From assembly GCA_947631765.1 (NCBI GenBank), contig CANRMP010000002.1, forward strand, positions 1 through 64,000: DNA of 64,000 bases. Direction: 5' to 3'. Numbering within the stretch: position 1 is the first letter of the stretch; each line of letters opens with the position of its first letter. Below are positions 1-8,343 of the stretch, in pieces. The notes under the pieces are model-generated. The model saw only the letters and a program-made list of their open reading frames with translations. It was not told the origin of the DNA and did not search any database. The DNA comes from an uncultured Clostridia bacterium (GTDB lineage: Bacteria; Bacillota; Clostridia; Oscillospirales; CAG-272). Both the position numbers and the translations under genes were made by a program.

Positions 1-150
1 TCTTCTGTCTATATTATACTACACCGTAAACATGAGCGCAAGTATTATTATGTCTTAATTTGTATTAACTTTTTTGAAGGGAAAACGGACTTATTTATTT
101 TGCGGATATTGTATTTTTGATTAATTATTTTTGCTTTTTTGCCTGTAATG

Positions 151-179
151 TTGACTTTTTTTATTTGATGTATTAAAAT
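151..179 (+). promoter_or_regulatory. Sigma-A-type promoter for the SASA esterase gene
   Basis: TTGACT at 151-156, a 17-base spacer, and TAAAAT at 174-179. The start codon at 211 lies about 30 bases downstream. The AT-rich bases before it hold no gene that I can support. Confidence 0.65.
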
Positions 180-210
180 TAAATTAACTTGTAAACGGGC
201 GGTGCTTTTT

Positions 211-1896
211 ATGAAATATTCAAAACGTTTTATCAGCCTTTTATCGCTTATTTTGGCACTTGCTATGACGCTTTCGTTTTTTGCAATGTCCTGCAAAAAG
301 AGCGAGGAAGAAACCGATACCACCACGGAGGAAGAGAATTTGAAGGACCCAATAATTTTGGAATACGGCGAGAGCGTTCATTATAAGGAACAAGAGGTTA
401 TAATTGATGACCCGGAGATTGCCGCATACGAGGACGGATATATAATAGCCCGCAAGGTCGGAAGCACAACGGTGACAATTAACGGTCAAAAAAAGGAGCT
501 TGTTGTAAATCCCGCGCTTGTTGACGTAGTGCTCTTTACCGGTCAGTCAAACATGGTGGGAAGGGAAACCGCAAAATATACGGTTAACATCCCGCACGGC
601 ATGGCGTACGAATATAAATACAACGGCGGCGGTTCGCTTGAAGAGGTAAAAAACCCTGTCGGCGAGACCTTCGGCGAGGTCGAGGTCTCCTCGGGCTCAA
701 GCATTGTGCCGAAATTTTGCGAGGACTATGTTAAAACCTCAGGTCACAAGATCGTGGCTGTGCACGTGGCAAGAGGCGGCAGGGCAATTGCCGAATTTGT
801 GCAAAGGAGCGCAATTTACAATAACATCGTCGAAAAATACAGCGCTTGCATAAAGTACCTTGAGGAAAGCGGAAATTTTAAAATAGGCTGCAAATTCTAC
901 GTCATGTATCAGGGCGAGAGCGACACCAACCACGGACTTGCCGCCTCCTCTTATATCTCCCGTTATATGAATTTTCACAACGGGCTGAAAAAACAGCTTG
1001 GCATAACTCAAGGGTGCATTATCGCAAACGGGCGCAACACCGACCCCGACTCTCCCGAGGGAGTGAAGCGCATATTCGAGGCGCAGATAAAAATATGCAA
1101 GGACAACGAAGATATTATTATGGCGTCGGTTTTGCCGTATTATTGGTATTTTAACAGTGAAAACTCCTATTTTCGAAGCGACAAGGTTCACCTTAACGAA
1201 GAGGGACTAAAGGAGGTCGCCTCAGACGCGTGTAAAAATATTTTAAATTATATGGGGCTTGATCCCTCCTCGCTTTATGTCGGCGTTGACCCGGTAACCT
1301 CACTTGAAGAAATGATAAAAGTTCCCGAATCGGTCGGAGAGGCGAAAACCTACCTTTTCGATTTTGAAAACGGAGATGCAAAAGAGGCTTCGGACAACGT
1401 CACACTTGAGAAGGTAGGAAATGTAACCCCGAAATTTGACGACGGAATTTTCAAAAACAATCAAAATAATTACCTGCGCTATCACCTGTCAGCTCCGATA
1501 ACTCTGTCAAAAAGCAGAAATTGGAGCATAGAATGGAAGGGAAAATCCTATAGTAATATGAACAACAACGCCTCGATTCTCTTTTCAAACGGAGGCGAAA
1601 CCTTCCTCACCTTCCAAAACGAGAAGGGGGTATATCTGCGAAACGGCAACGACAAGTTTTTTATTTCTGAAAATTCAAGTGCGGACTTCTCTATTGACGA
1701 CATCTATTCCGAGCATGTTTGGAAGGTGGTCTACGACGCGGACTTAGGCACCCTGTCGGTCTATATGGACGAAAAACTCATAAAATCCGGCAGATGGAAT
1801 GTCGACCTTGTCTTTTGCGACATGCTCGGCTGTACAATGGACAACAAATATACCTTTGTCGGAGAGCTTGACTATATAAGAATCGATATCGGCTGA
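211..1896 (+). CDS. Secreted SASA/GDSL-type carbohydrate esterase lipoprotein
   Basis: Predicted extracellular esterase of the sialate O-acetylesterase (SASA, SGNH hydrolase) type, 561 residues. It would remove acyl groups, probably acetyl, from glycans. A signal peptide ends at AMSC, so the protein is probably lipid-anchored. Residues about 40-100 look like a bacterial Ig-like domain (ends VGSTTVTING). The catalytic region follows: GQSNM near residue 112 carries the nucleophile serine, YQGESD is the second block, and SDKVHLNEEG holds the Asp/His pair. The last 180 residues, from YLFDFENG, resemble a LamG/concanavalin-like beta-sandwich and may bind sugar. I chose the ATG at 211 over the GTG at 202 because GGGCGG at 197-202 is correctly spaced for it and the signal peptide then begins MKYSKRF. 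The gene appears monocistronic. The substrate is not evident. Confidence 0.85.
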   Translation: MKYSKRFISLLSLILALAMTLSFFAMSCKKSEEETDTTTEEENLKDPIILEYGESVHYKEQEVIIDDPEIAAYEDGYIIARKVGSTTVTINGQKKELVVNPALVDVVLFTGQSNMVGRETAKYTVNIPHGMAYEYKYNGGGSLEEVKNPVGETFGEVEVSSGSSIVPKFCEDYVKTSGHKIVAVHVARGGRAIAEFVQRSAIYNNIVEKYSACIKYLEESGNFKIGCKFYVMYQGESDTNHGLAASSYISRYMNFHNGLKKQLGITQGCIIANGRNTDPDSPEGVKRIFEAQIKICKDNEDIIMASVLPYYWYFNSENSYFRSDKVHLNEEGLKEVASDACKNILNYMGLDPSSLYVGVDPVTSLEEMIKVPESVGEAKTYLFDFENGDAKEASDNVTLEKVGNVTPKFDDGIFKNNQNNYLRYHLSAPITLSKSRNWSIEWKGKSYSNMNNNASILFSNGGETFLTFQNEKGVYLRNGNDKFFISENSSADFSIDDIYSEHVWKVVYDADLGTLSVYMDEKLIKSGRWNVDLVFCDMLGCTMDNKYTFVGELDYIRIDIG

Positions 1897-1961
1897 TAAT
1901 TTATGTTAAAATAGAACGAAAAACGACCATGAAAAAGCCCAAATACTATTAAATTTGCCTA

Positions 1962-1990
1962 TTGATTTTTTGATTTTTAAGAGTTATAAT
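1962..1990 (+). promoter_or_regulatory. Sigma-A-type promoter for the permease gene
   Basis: TTGATT at 1962-1967, a 17-base spacer and TATAAT at 1985-1990. Transcription would begin near 1997, giving a leader of about 87 bases. Confidence 0.65.
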
Positions 1991-2014
1991 GCAGTTGTTT
2001 TGTGAATTTCAGCA

Positions 2015-2059
2015 CCGCAAAAATCAGCTTTAAAGCGGGTAAAACCTCATGCTTTGCGG
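2015..2059 (+). other. Possible structured 5' leader of the permease mRNA
   Basis: CCGCAAA at 2015-2021 can pair with TTTGCGG at 2053-2059, enclosing a 31-base loop that holds a smaller GGT-AAA-ACC hairpin. It lies between a good promoter and the permease start. I could not match it to a known riboswitch class; it may be only a fortuitous stem. Confidence 0.25.
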
Positions 2060-2083
2060 CGTTGTTATAAAGTAGGCTATATT

Positions 2084-3217
2084 GTGACAAGACAAATGCT
2101 TATAAAAAAGTCATCGGGCTTTTTAAGAAAAAATATCACAATGACGGTCGCGCTCATAGCCGCGCTTGTCACCGCACTTGTCATACCCTTTGACGAAAAA
2201 TATCTCGATTATTTCGATTTTAAAACGCTCACCTGCCTTTTTTGCGTGCTGGCTGTGGTGTGCGCCCTGAAAAACATAAATTTCTTTTACATTCTTGCAA
2301 AAAAGATTGTCGAATGCTTTAAAAACGTGCGCCTTTGCGTGCTCTCTCTTGTATACATCACCTTTATAGGCTCGATGCTTATTGCAAACGACATGGCGCT
2401 GCTTACCTTCCTGCCGCTCGGGTACTTTGTGCTCTCCACAACCGGCAAGGAAAAGTACATGGCGTTTACCTTTATAATGCAAAATATCGCCGCAAACCTC
2501 GGCGGAATGCTCACTCCCTTCGGCAACCCGCAAAATTTGTATCTCTACACCAAGTTTTCAATCCCGAACGGCGAATTTATGCGCATTATGGCGCCGCCCT
2601 TTGCGCTCTCTGTTCTGCTTATCACAATTTGCTGTGTTGTATTTGTCAAATCCGAGCCGCTCTCGGTCATTGAGGAGGATAAAACCGAGCTCCCGCCATT
2701 TCGCACCGCGCTTTATCTTGCGCTTTTCATGCTGGCAATTCTCATTGTCTTTCGCGGCGTGCCGTACTACATAGGGCTTATCGTCATTCCCTTGGTGCTC
2801 TTTTTTGCAGATAAAAAGGCGCTTGCAAGGGTCGACTATCCGCTGCTTTTAACCTTCGTTTTCTTTTTCGTCTTTGCCGGAAATATGGCAAGAATACCCT
2901 TGGTTCGCGCCTTTTTCTCATATTTTCTTGAAAAAAGCACCCTCCTTTTCTCAGTTATTTCCTGCCAGTTTATAAGTAACGTCCCCTCCTCAATTCTCCT
3001 GTCGCAGTTCACTTCAAACTACGCCGATCTGCTTGTCGGAGTCAATATAGGAGGCGTCGGAACGCTTATTTCCTCGCTTGCAAGCCTTATAACCTTTAGA
3101 GAGTACACAAAGCACAACCCCAAAAAGGCGGGTCGCTACGTCCTGCTTTTCTCCGCCTTCAACTTCGCCTTTCTTATAATCCTTACATCCTTTATGCTTA
3201 TTTTAAAGGCTATATAA
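2084..3217 (+). CDS. Anion permease, ArsB/CitMHS-like (ion transporter superfamily)
   Basis: Polytopic membrane transporter of about 377 residues with roughly ten hydrophobic segments. The conserved stretch ANLGGMLTPFGNPQNLYLY, near the centre, is the re-entrant-loop signature of the citrate/arsenite/Na-H antiporter superfamily (PF03600-type), and a second such segment, SNVPSSILLSQF, lies near the end. Family members move anions such as citrate, dicarboxylates or arsenite; the substrate here cannot be read from sequence. The start is uncertain. GTG at 2084 follows AGTAGG (2071-2076) at a good distance, and ATG at 2096 is the alternative; a TTG at 2054 would fall in the leader stem. The gene stands alone with its own promoter and terminator. 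Confidence 0.75.
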   Translation: MTRQMLIKKSSGFLRKNITMTVALIAALVTALVIPFDEKYLDYFDFKTLTCLFCVLAVVCALKNINFFYILAKKIVECFKNVRLCVLSLVYITFIGSMLIANDMALLTFLPLGYFVLSTTGKEKYMAFTFIMQNIAANLGGMLTPFGNPQNLYLYTKFSIPNGEFMRIMAPPFALSVLLITICCVVFVKSEPLSVIEEDKTELPPFRTALYLALFMLAILIVFRGVPYYIGLIVIPLVLFFADKKALARVDYPLLLTFVFFFVFAGNMARIPLVRAFFSYFLEKSTLLFSVISCQFISNVPSSILLSQFTSNYADLLVGVNIGGVGTLISSLASLITFREYTKHNPKKAGRYVLLFSAFNFAFLIILTSFMLILKAI

Positions 3218-3224
3218 AATTATT

Positions 3225-3261
3225 CCCCTCGGATGACTTGATCTCCGAGGGGTGCTTTTTT
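3225..3261 (+). terminator. Rho-independent terminator after the permease gene
   Basis: Nine-base stem CCCCTCGGA (3225-3233) and TCCGAGGGG (3244-3252), then TGCTTTTTT. It sits between two converging genes and may also act weakly on the minus strand. Confidence 0.85.
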
Positions 3262-3733
3262 AGATTGTCGATACGGGTGGAGTGGTTATTATTGTTTCGG
3301 CTTTGGCTTGCTTTTTGGTTTTAAGCAGAAGAATAAATTTTGCTACATTCAATACAAGCACCGCAATTGAGAGGAAAGATATAAGCAGACTGCCAAACAT
3401 CGGGGACATGAAATCTCTGTTGCACCAATCGATAGTCTGACCGACGAAAAGGACAATGGGGTAAATAGCGTAAACAGCTCCGACAATTGCCGCCCACTTC
3501 TTTTGAATAAGCGGGAAGATTAACGAGATGGCACAGCTTATAAAAACCATTGCAAAAAGTCCTTCGGAATTGTCGACCTCTTCAAGCTCGAAGTAGTTGA
3601 ATGATTCTCCGAGCACCTTTACCGCGGGTAAAAAGAGGGAAATAATCATTAGGGCTACCGTGAGAATTGTGAGAAGGGAAAGTGCGAGTACCGGCTTTTT
3701 TGTGAGTTTTTTGAGATAAATTTGTGCGTTCAT
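3260..3733 (-). CDS. Small membrane protein of unknown function, four TM segments
   Basis: 157 residues with four predicted membrane helices: about 16-38, 58-76, 82-102 and 115-138. The short loop after the first helix includes the acidic stretch FELEEVDNSEG. The tail is basic then polar (KTKKQAKAE) and probably cytoplasmic. AAAGGAG precedes the ATG at good spacing, which supports it as a real gene. I recognise no family. It converges with the permease and has no operon partner in the window. Confidence 0.65.
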   Translation of the reverse strand: MNAQIYLKKLTKKPVLALSLLTILTVALMIISLFLPAVKVLGESFNYFELEEVDNSEGLFAMVFISCAISLIFPLIQKKWAAIVGAVYAIYPIVLFVGQTIDWCNRDFMSPMFGSLLISFLSIAVLVLNVAKFILLLKTKKQAKAETIITTPPVSTI

Positions 3734-3901
3734 TTTTTTCTCCTTTGGTTTTAAAGAATTTTGTTTTTTGCTTTACGCCCTATAGACGATTTAAAAAGCA
3801 TTCGGGTTTTAAGCTTTAAAAAAAAATTGATTTTTTTATGAAAGCCGAAATACCGCTTTTTTCCCTATTATTAATAGGAAGATAATAAAACAGGACAATA
3901 T

Positions 3902-3930
3902 TTGCTTTTCTTTGCAATGTATGATATAAT
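3902..3930 (+). promoter_or_regulatory. Promoter for the sigma-factor operon
   Basis: TTGCTT at 3902-3907, 17-base spacer, TATAAT at 3925-3930. It predicts a leader of about 95 bases before the 65-codon gene at 4032. Confidence 0.6.
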
Positions 3931-3991
3931 GACTTTGAAAATAAGGATTAAATATTTCAAAAAAATAAAACCTCACCTTGATTTTTTTCGT

Positions 3992-4014
3992 CGGTAAAGT
4001 GAAAGATTTTACCG
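3992..4014 (+). other. Leader hairpin just upstream of a ribosome site
   Basis: CGGTAAA (3992-3998) pairs with TTTACCG (4008-4014). The stem ends a few bases before the GGGAGGTG ribosome site at 4019-4026. A CCTCACC stretch at 3971-3977 could pair partly with that site, so translation may be modulated. Inference only. Confidence 0.3.
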
Positions 4015-4031
4015 CGAAGGGAGGTGAAGGC

Positions 4032-4229
4032 ATGGAAAAGCTTGATTATCGAAAGCTTATACAGGGCTTTATGCAGTTATACGAAATGACGGCTGAAAGG
4101 TCGAAGAGAATTTTTTTGTCAATTCTTGCAAAAATGCAAAAGACAGAAGAAGGGAATATTAAAAAAGGAGGAGAAAAAAATGGAGCAAAACTGGAAAGAG
4201 TGGATACAAGAGGCGAAAAAGGGCGATGA
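4032..4229 (+). CDS. 65-residue protein overlapping the sigma-factor gene
   Basis: Small gene with a strong ribosome site, GGGAGGTG at 4019-4026, before ATG 4032. The product begins MEKLDYRKLIQGFMQLYEM and is rich in Lys, Arg and Glu in its second half; no membrane segment or known domain is visible. Its last 50 bases overlap the start of the sigma-factor gene in another frame, and the sigma gene's ribosome site AAAGGAGGAG lies inside it. That layout suggests translational coupling. It could encode a small regulator of the sigma factor, or just an upstream ORF that sets its translation. Function unknown. Confidence 0.5.
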   Translation: MEKLDYRKLIQGFMQLYEMTAERSKRIFLSILAKMQKTEEGNIKKGGEKNGAKLERVDTRGEKGR

Positions 4230-6441
4230 GGACGGCTTTTATGAGCTTTATCAGCACAGCTATGACTCGGTTTATCGGACGGTAAAATCAATGGTTCGGG
4301 ACGAGGACGCGGCATGCGATATTGTTCAGGACGCCTTTGTTAAGGGCTTTTCAAGCCTTGAAAATTTGGAGAGTCCCGAACGCTTTGTCCCGTGGATGCG
4401 CAAAATTGCCACAAACAAGGCTAAGGATTGGTTTAAAAAAAGGCAGGAAATTTCCTTTTCTCAGCTTGCAGACGAAGAGGGCAACGAGCCGGACTTTGAG
4501 GACGAGCGTATCGAAAACCTGCCCGAGGAGGTAATTGATAAAAAAGAGTCGTCGCGGCTTGTCGAGAATATTTTAAAGGGACTTTCGGATGAACAGCGCA
4601 TGGCAATCGGTATGTATTACTATCAGGATATGACGGTCGAGGAAATTGCAAATGCGCTCGGAGTGAGTGAAAATACAATTAAAAGCCGCCTTTCCTACGG
4701 GCGAAAGAAGATAAAAGCCTCGGTTGAAGAGCTTGAAAAGCAGGGAATTAAGCTCTATTCGCTTTCTCCTGTCGCCTTCCTTGTATATTTGATGAAATGT
4801 CAAATGACATCGGCGGCGGCAAGTGTGACCGCGGGCGCTTCGGGTGCGGGCGCTGCTGCGTTCGGGAGCATTATGGCAAGCGCCGAGGTTTCAAGCGCAA
4901 CCGTTGCGGCTGGCGCGACTGCCGCGGCAGGATCTGCGGCAGCTACGGGAACTACGGCGGCAGGCGCCGCAGGAACAGCGGCAACGACTGCCGCGACCGC
5001 GTCCGCAGGTGCTACGGCATCCGCAAGCGCGGCGGCATCCGCAAGCGCGGCGGCATCCGCAAGCGCGGCGGCATCCGCAAGCGCGGCGGCATCCGGCGGA
5101 CTTCTCGCCTCGCTCGGAGCTAAAATCACCGCAGGAGTGCTTGCCGCTGCAATTGTTGGCGGTTCTGTTGCGGCTGGTGTGTATTTTAGTCGGGATAAAT
5201 CGCAAAAGCTCCCCGAGCTTACAAATCCGATTATTACCTTTACCACGACCCCGAGCGACCAAAACCCCGACCCCGACACAGAGACCGAAAGCAATTTAAA
5301 TTTTGTCGTGCTTTCTGAGGAATATGATGAGCTAAGCTCGGTGGCGGTAAGCGAGATTGCCGACTTTAGAGTTGTCGCCGCCAAAAAGGGCGATAAATGG
5401 GGAGTAATTGACGAGACCGGCGCGGTTATTGTACCCTTTGAATATACATATGTTTCCTCTCCCACCGCCTCGGGACACATCAAGGCGACAAAGGTCGACG
5501 GGAATAATAAGCAAACCACCACGATTTTCGACTCAAAAGGGAAAGAAATTATTTCAACCGACAAGGAGGTAGAGCTTGGCGACAACGTCATGATAATATA
5601 CGAAAAAAGCTATGAGAACGACGACTCCTTTGTCAGCTATTACCGCATTGAGGCTAAAAATATCTCGACAGGTGAAAGCATTGTAAAAGAAGAATACGCC
5701 TGTGACTTTTCTGTTTGCACCTTTGAGGACTGCTTTGTCGTGCTTGTCGCCAAAAACCCCGAGACAGGCGAGGGGCAGGAGTCTGTAACCTTCTATAACA
5801 GCAAGGGCGAAATTCTAAGCCGTCAAGAGCTCTCGGGAGGATGGATGGACAGCACAACCGAACTGCAAGTGACCACCTCGTGGTGCGGGTATTATATGTC
5901 AAAATATCTTGTCAGCACCGGCGTCACCATTGCTACACTGGACAAAAGTGAAGAATATTACTACGCTTGGGTCGAGGGCTATGCGTACATGGACAAGGTC
6001 GGCGCGCTTTTACTGCTTTATAACGATTCATCTGTCGACCCCTCGGGAGAAGGAAAATATTATCTTTTGGATGTGCGAACCCTGCCGGACAGCTACGATT
6101 TAGAGGAGATGCCAAGCTGCCTTTTGACAACAAAAGGCTATGATTATATTTCAATTAACGCGCTTGAAAGTTGGTTTCGTGTTAATGACGAAAGTAAACA
6201 GGGCTTCCTCTCCCGGGACGGCAAAATAGAGCGGCTGTATGACGGCGCCGGGGACTTTGTCAGAGGCAAGGCGGTTGTAATGCAGGACGGCGAGGTGTAC
6301 GTTGTTGACGATTCGCTAAATATTATTTCCGACAAGCTGAGTGGCGGTTATACCTCGGTGAAAACGCTTGGCGAGGGCATTTACGGCGTTATGAAGGACG
6401 GCAAGTGGCACCTTGCAATTTTTAAGGACAAAGAAGTATAA
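4180..6441 (+). CDS. ECF-type sigma factor fused to a TM helix and an extracellular WG-repeat region
   Basis: 753 residues. Residues about 10-85 match sigma-70 region 2 (CDIVQDAFVKGF), and about 125-180 match region 4 (MTVEEIANALGVSENTIKSR, a helix-turn-helix). An Ala-rich stretch follows, about 205-312, then one TM helix at about 316-337 (ITAGVLAAAIVGGSVAAGVY). The rest would lie outside the cell and has WG-type repeats such as KWGVIDETGAVIVPFEY and GIYGVMKDGKWH. A sigma factor normally pairs with a separate membrane anti-sigma; here sensor and sigma share one chain, so release may need proteolysis (inference). Start ATG 4180 has AAAGGAGGAG at 4164-4173; an upstream TTG at 4126 in the same frame was rejected. 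Target genes are unknown. Confidence 0.85.
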   Translation: MEQNWKEWIQEAKKGDEDGFYELYQHSYDSVYRTVKSMVRDEDAACDIVQDAFVKGFSSLENLESPERFVPWMRKIATNKAKDWFKKRQEISFSQLADEEGNEPDFEDERIENLPEEVIDKKESSRLVENILKGLSDEQRMAIGMYYYQDMTVEEIANALGVSENTIKSRLSYGRKKIKASVEELEKQGIKLYSLSPVAFLVYLMKCQMTSAAASVTAGASGAGAAAFGSIMASAEVSSATVAAGATAAAGSAAATGTTAAGAAGTAATTAATASAGATASASAAASASAAASASAAASASAAASGGLLASLGAKITAGVLAAAIVGGSVAAGVYFSRDKSQKLPELTNPIITFTTTPSDQNPDPDTETESNLNFVVLSEEYDELSSVAVSEIADFRVVAAKKGDKWGVIDETGAVIVPFEYTYVSSPTASGHIKATKVDGNNKQTTTIFDSKGKEIISTDKEVELGDNVMIIYEKSYENDDSFVSYYRIEAKNISTGESIVKEEYACDFSVCTFEDCFVVLVAKNPETGEGQESVTFYNSKGEILSRQELSGGWMDSTTELQVTTSWCGYYMSKYLVSTGVTIATLDKSEEYYYAWVEGYAYMDKVGALLLLYNDSSVDPSGEGKYYLLDVRTLPDSYDLEEMPSCLLTTKGYDYISINALESWFRVNDESKQGFLSRDGKIERLYDGAGDFVRGKAVVMQDGEVYVVDDSLNIISDKLSGGYTSVKTLGEGIYGVMKDGKWHLAIFKDKEV
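5019..5090 (+). repeat. Four perfect 18-bp tandem repeats inside the sigma-factor gene
   Basis: Unit ATCCGCAAGCGCGGCGGC repeats four times without a mismatch, encoding Ala/Ser-rich hexapeptides between the sigma domains and the TM helix. The unit is a multiple of three, so copy-number change would lengthen or shorten the linker without a frameshift. Confidence 0.95.
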
Positions 6442-6480
6442 GGCATAAAACCCCTTGAAAAAAATTTCTTTTAAAATCTC

Positions 6481-6508
6481 TTGAAAAATTGCAATTTTGT
6501 GATAAAAT
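6481..6508 (+). promoter_or_regulatory. Promoter for rubrerythrin
   Basis: TTGAAA at 6481-6486, 16-base spacer, TAAAAT at 6503-6508, followed by ribosome site AAAAGGAG just before the ATG at 6551. Confidence 0.6.
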
Positions 6509-6550
6509 ATATAAAAAAGGCGAAACACGCCGAGAAAAGGAGACAAAGTT

Positions 6551-7099
6551 ATGAGCGAGAAAAAATCAATTTATGCGGGAACAAAAACCGAGAAAAATCT
6601 TGAGGCGGCTTTTGCCGGTGAGTCACAGGCAAGAAACAAGTATACTTATTTTGCCTCTACCGCAAAAAAAGAGGGCTATGAACAGATCTCCGCAATCTTT
6701 CAAAAGACTGCGGATAACGAAAAAGAGCACGCTAAAATGTGGCTTAAGGAGCTTTGCGGCATAGGAAATACCGCAGAGAACCTCAAAAACGCCGCAGACG
6801 GCGAAAACTATGAGTGGACAGACATGTACGAAGAGTTCGCAAAGACAGCAGAGGAGGAAGGCTTTGTCGACCTTGCCCGCAAGTTCCGCCTTGTCGGGGC
6901 AATTGAGAAAAAGCACGAGGAAAGATATCGCGCACTGCTCAAAAATATCGAAACCGCAAGCGTATTCGAAAAGAGCGAGGTTAAGGTTTGGGAATGCCGC
7001 AACTGCGGACATATCGTGGTCGGCACCAAGGCGCCAGAGGTCTGCCCGGTGTGCAGCCATCCGCAGGCTTACTTTGAGGTCTGCGCCGAAAATTATTGA
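6551..7099 (+). CDS. rbr: Rubrerythrin
   Basis: Non-haem iron peroxidase of 182 residues that protects anaerobes by reducing hydrogen peroxide in the cytoplasm. The N-terminal ferritin-like four-helix bundle carries the di-iron ligands in the patterns FAGESQAR (about residues 19-26), NEKEHA (about 57-62) and IEKKHEERY (about 118-126). The C-terminal rubredoxin-like domain has the two CxxC knuckles, ECRNCG and [11 protein letters not shown], that bind one iron. Length and domain order are standard for the classical family. The gene is monocistronic, with its own promoter and a strong terminator. Electron donors such as rubredoxin are not in the window. Confidence 0.96.
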   Translation: MSEKKSIYAGTKTEKNLEAAFAGESQARNKYTYFASTAKKEGYEQISAIFQKTADNEKEHAKMWLKELCGIGNTAENLKNAADGENYEWTDMYEEFAKTAEEEGFVDLARKFRLVGAIEKKHEERYRALLKNIETASVFEKSEVKVWECRNCGHIVVGTKAPEVCPVCSHPQAYFEVCAENY

Positions 7100-7122
7100 T
7101 TCTTGCGTAAATACAGCACAAA

Positions 7123-7160
7123 TTGCCCCTCATGCCGCAAGGCATGAGGGGCAAAAATAT
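7123..7160. terminator. Bidirectional terminator between rbr and the lyase gene
   Basis: Fourteen-base perfect stem TTGCCCCTCATGCC (7123-7136) with GGCATGAGGGGCAA (7141-7154), GCAA tetraloop, and AT-rich tracts on both sides. It serves two converging genes. Confidence 0.9.
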
Positions 7161-7165
7161 TATAT

Positions 7166-8332
7166 TTATTTTTTAATATACGCCATGACCCCGGCTTTCA
7201 GTCTTTCAAGTCCGTCCATGAGTGTCGAGCGCGGGCAGGCGATATTCATTCTGAAAAAGGGCTCGCCGCACCTTCCGAACTGACCGCCCTTTGAGAGGTA
7301 AAGACCGGTCTCTTTTCTTATAAAATCAAGCAAATTTGAGGCGTTTTGCGTAACATTCGAGCAGTCGACCCAGAGCAGATACGTGGCGCTTGATTTTACA
7401 AGTCTTAAATCGCTTATATTGTTTTTTAAAAACTCCCCGACAAGCCGCCGATTTTCCGAGATATAAATATTAAGCTCGTCAAGCCAGCTCTCCCCCTCGT
7501 TGAAGGCGGCGACCGCCGCGCCTACCGCAAAGGCGTTAGGCTCCGCGACCTCGTCGGTGTTGATAGCGCGGCGCACCCTGTTTCGAAGCGCATCACTCGG
7601 CGTGCAGATTGCCGCCGTGTTAATTCCCGCGATGTTAAAGGCTTTTGTCGGGGCAATTGTGCAAATTCCGATTTCACGGGAGGTCGCCGACACCGAAAGA
7701 AAGGGAATATAGCCCCTCCCGGGCTCTGTTATATCGCAATGAATTTCATCCGAAATTACCGTCACGTGATATTTTTTGCAAAGAGAGGCGACTTTGCTCA
7801 GCGTCTCTTTGTCCCATATTTTGCCCACGGGGTTGTGCGGGTTGCAGAGAATCATAAGGGTAGTTTGCGGGTCACTCAGCTTTTCTTCAAGGTCACAAAA
7901 GTCCATAGAATACTCGCCGTTTTCATACTTAAGCGGGTTTTCAAGCACTTGACGCCCGTTGTTTAGTATAGAGTTAAAGAAAATATTATAGACAGGAGTT
8001 TGAATTACCACCTTTTCCGCGGGTGTGGTGAGCTTTCTTACACAGCTTGAAATTGCGGGAATGACGCCCGTGCAAAAGTCAAGCCATTCTTTTTCCATTT
8101 TAAAGCCATGTCTTCTCTCCCACCAATTTATATAAGCCGCGTACCATTCATCAGGCACAATGGAATAGCCGAAAATTCCGTGGTAAGCCCGCTTTTGTAT
8201 GGCGCTTTGAATTTCGGGCGCGGTTTTAAAATCCATATCAGCTACCCACATGGGAAGCTCGCCCTCTTTTACATCCCATTTAAGGGAGGTGGTGTTTTTT
8301 CGGTCAACAGGAGTGTCAAAGTTGTATTTCAA
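7166..8332 (-). CDS. patB: MalY/PatB family pyridoxal-phosphate C-S lyase (cystathionine beta-lyase-like)
   Basis: Fold-type I PLP enzyme of 388 residues, expected to cleave cystathionine or cysteine beta C-S bonds in the cytoplasm. Family marks: WVADMDF near the start, CNPHNPVGKIW, SDEIHCD (the Asp that contacts the PLP ring nitrogen), and APTKAFNIAG with the Schiff-base lysine. Near the end, FFRMNIACPR holds the carboxylate-binding arginine. I place the start at a TTG (8332-8330) six bases after GGAG, giving MKYNFDTPVDR, the usual beginning of this family. A longer reading from ATG 8368 would overlap the upstream gene and has no ribosome site. The start lies 11 bases after the DUF3737 stop, so the two genes form an operon. 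It may also have a methionine-pathway role, since metA is present at 62.5 kb. Confidence 0.88.
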   Translation of the reverse strand: MKYNFDTPVDRKNTTSLKWDVKEGELPMWVADMDFKTAPEIQSAIQKRAYHGIFGYSIVPDEWYAAYINWWERRHGFKMEKEWLDFCTGVIPAISSCVRKLTTPAEKVVIQTPVYNIFFNSILNNGRQVLENPLKYENGEYSMDFCDLEEKLSDPQTTLMILCNPHNPVGKIWDKETLSKVASLCKKYHVTVISDEIHCDITEPGRGYIPFLSVSATSREIGICTIAPTKAFNIAGINTAAICTPSDALRNRVRRAINTDEVAEPNAFAVGAAVAAFNEGESWLDELNIYISENRRLVGEFLKNNISDLRLVKSSATYLLWVDCSNVTQNASNLLDFIRKETGLYLSKGGQFGRCGEPFFRMNIACPRSTLMDGLERLKAGVMAYIKK

Positions 8333-8343
8333 AATATTCTCCG

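Noticed and set aside
5019-5090. Possible CRISPR-like repeat
   Set aside because: The 18-bp units are directly adjacent with no spacers and lie in frame in a coding region.
4800-5591. 263-codon Ala-rich frame opposite the sigma gene
   Set aside because: Produced by the GC-rich repeat region of the real gene; no start signal.
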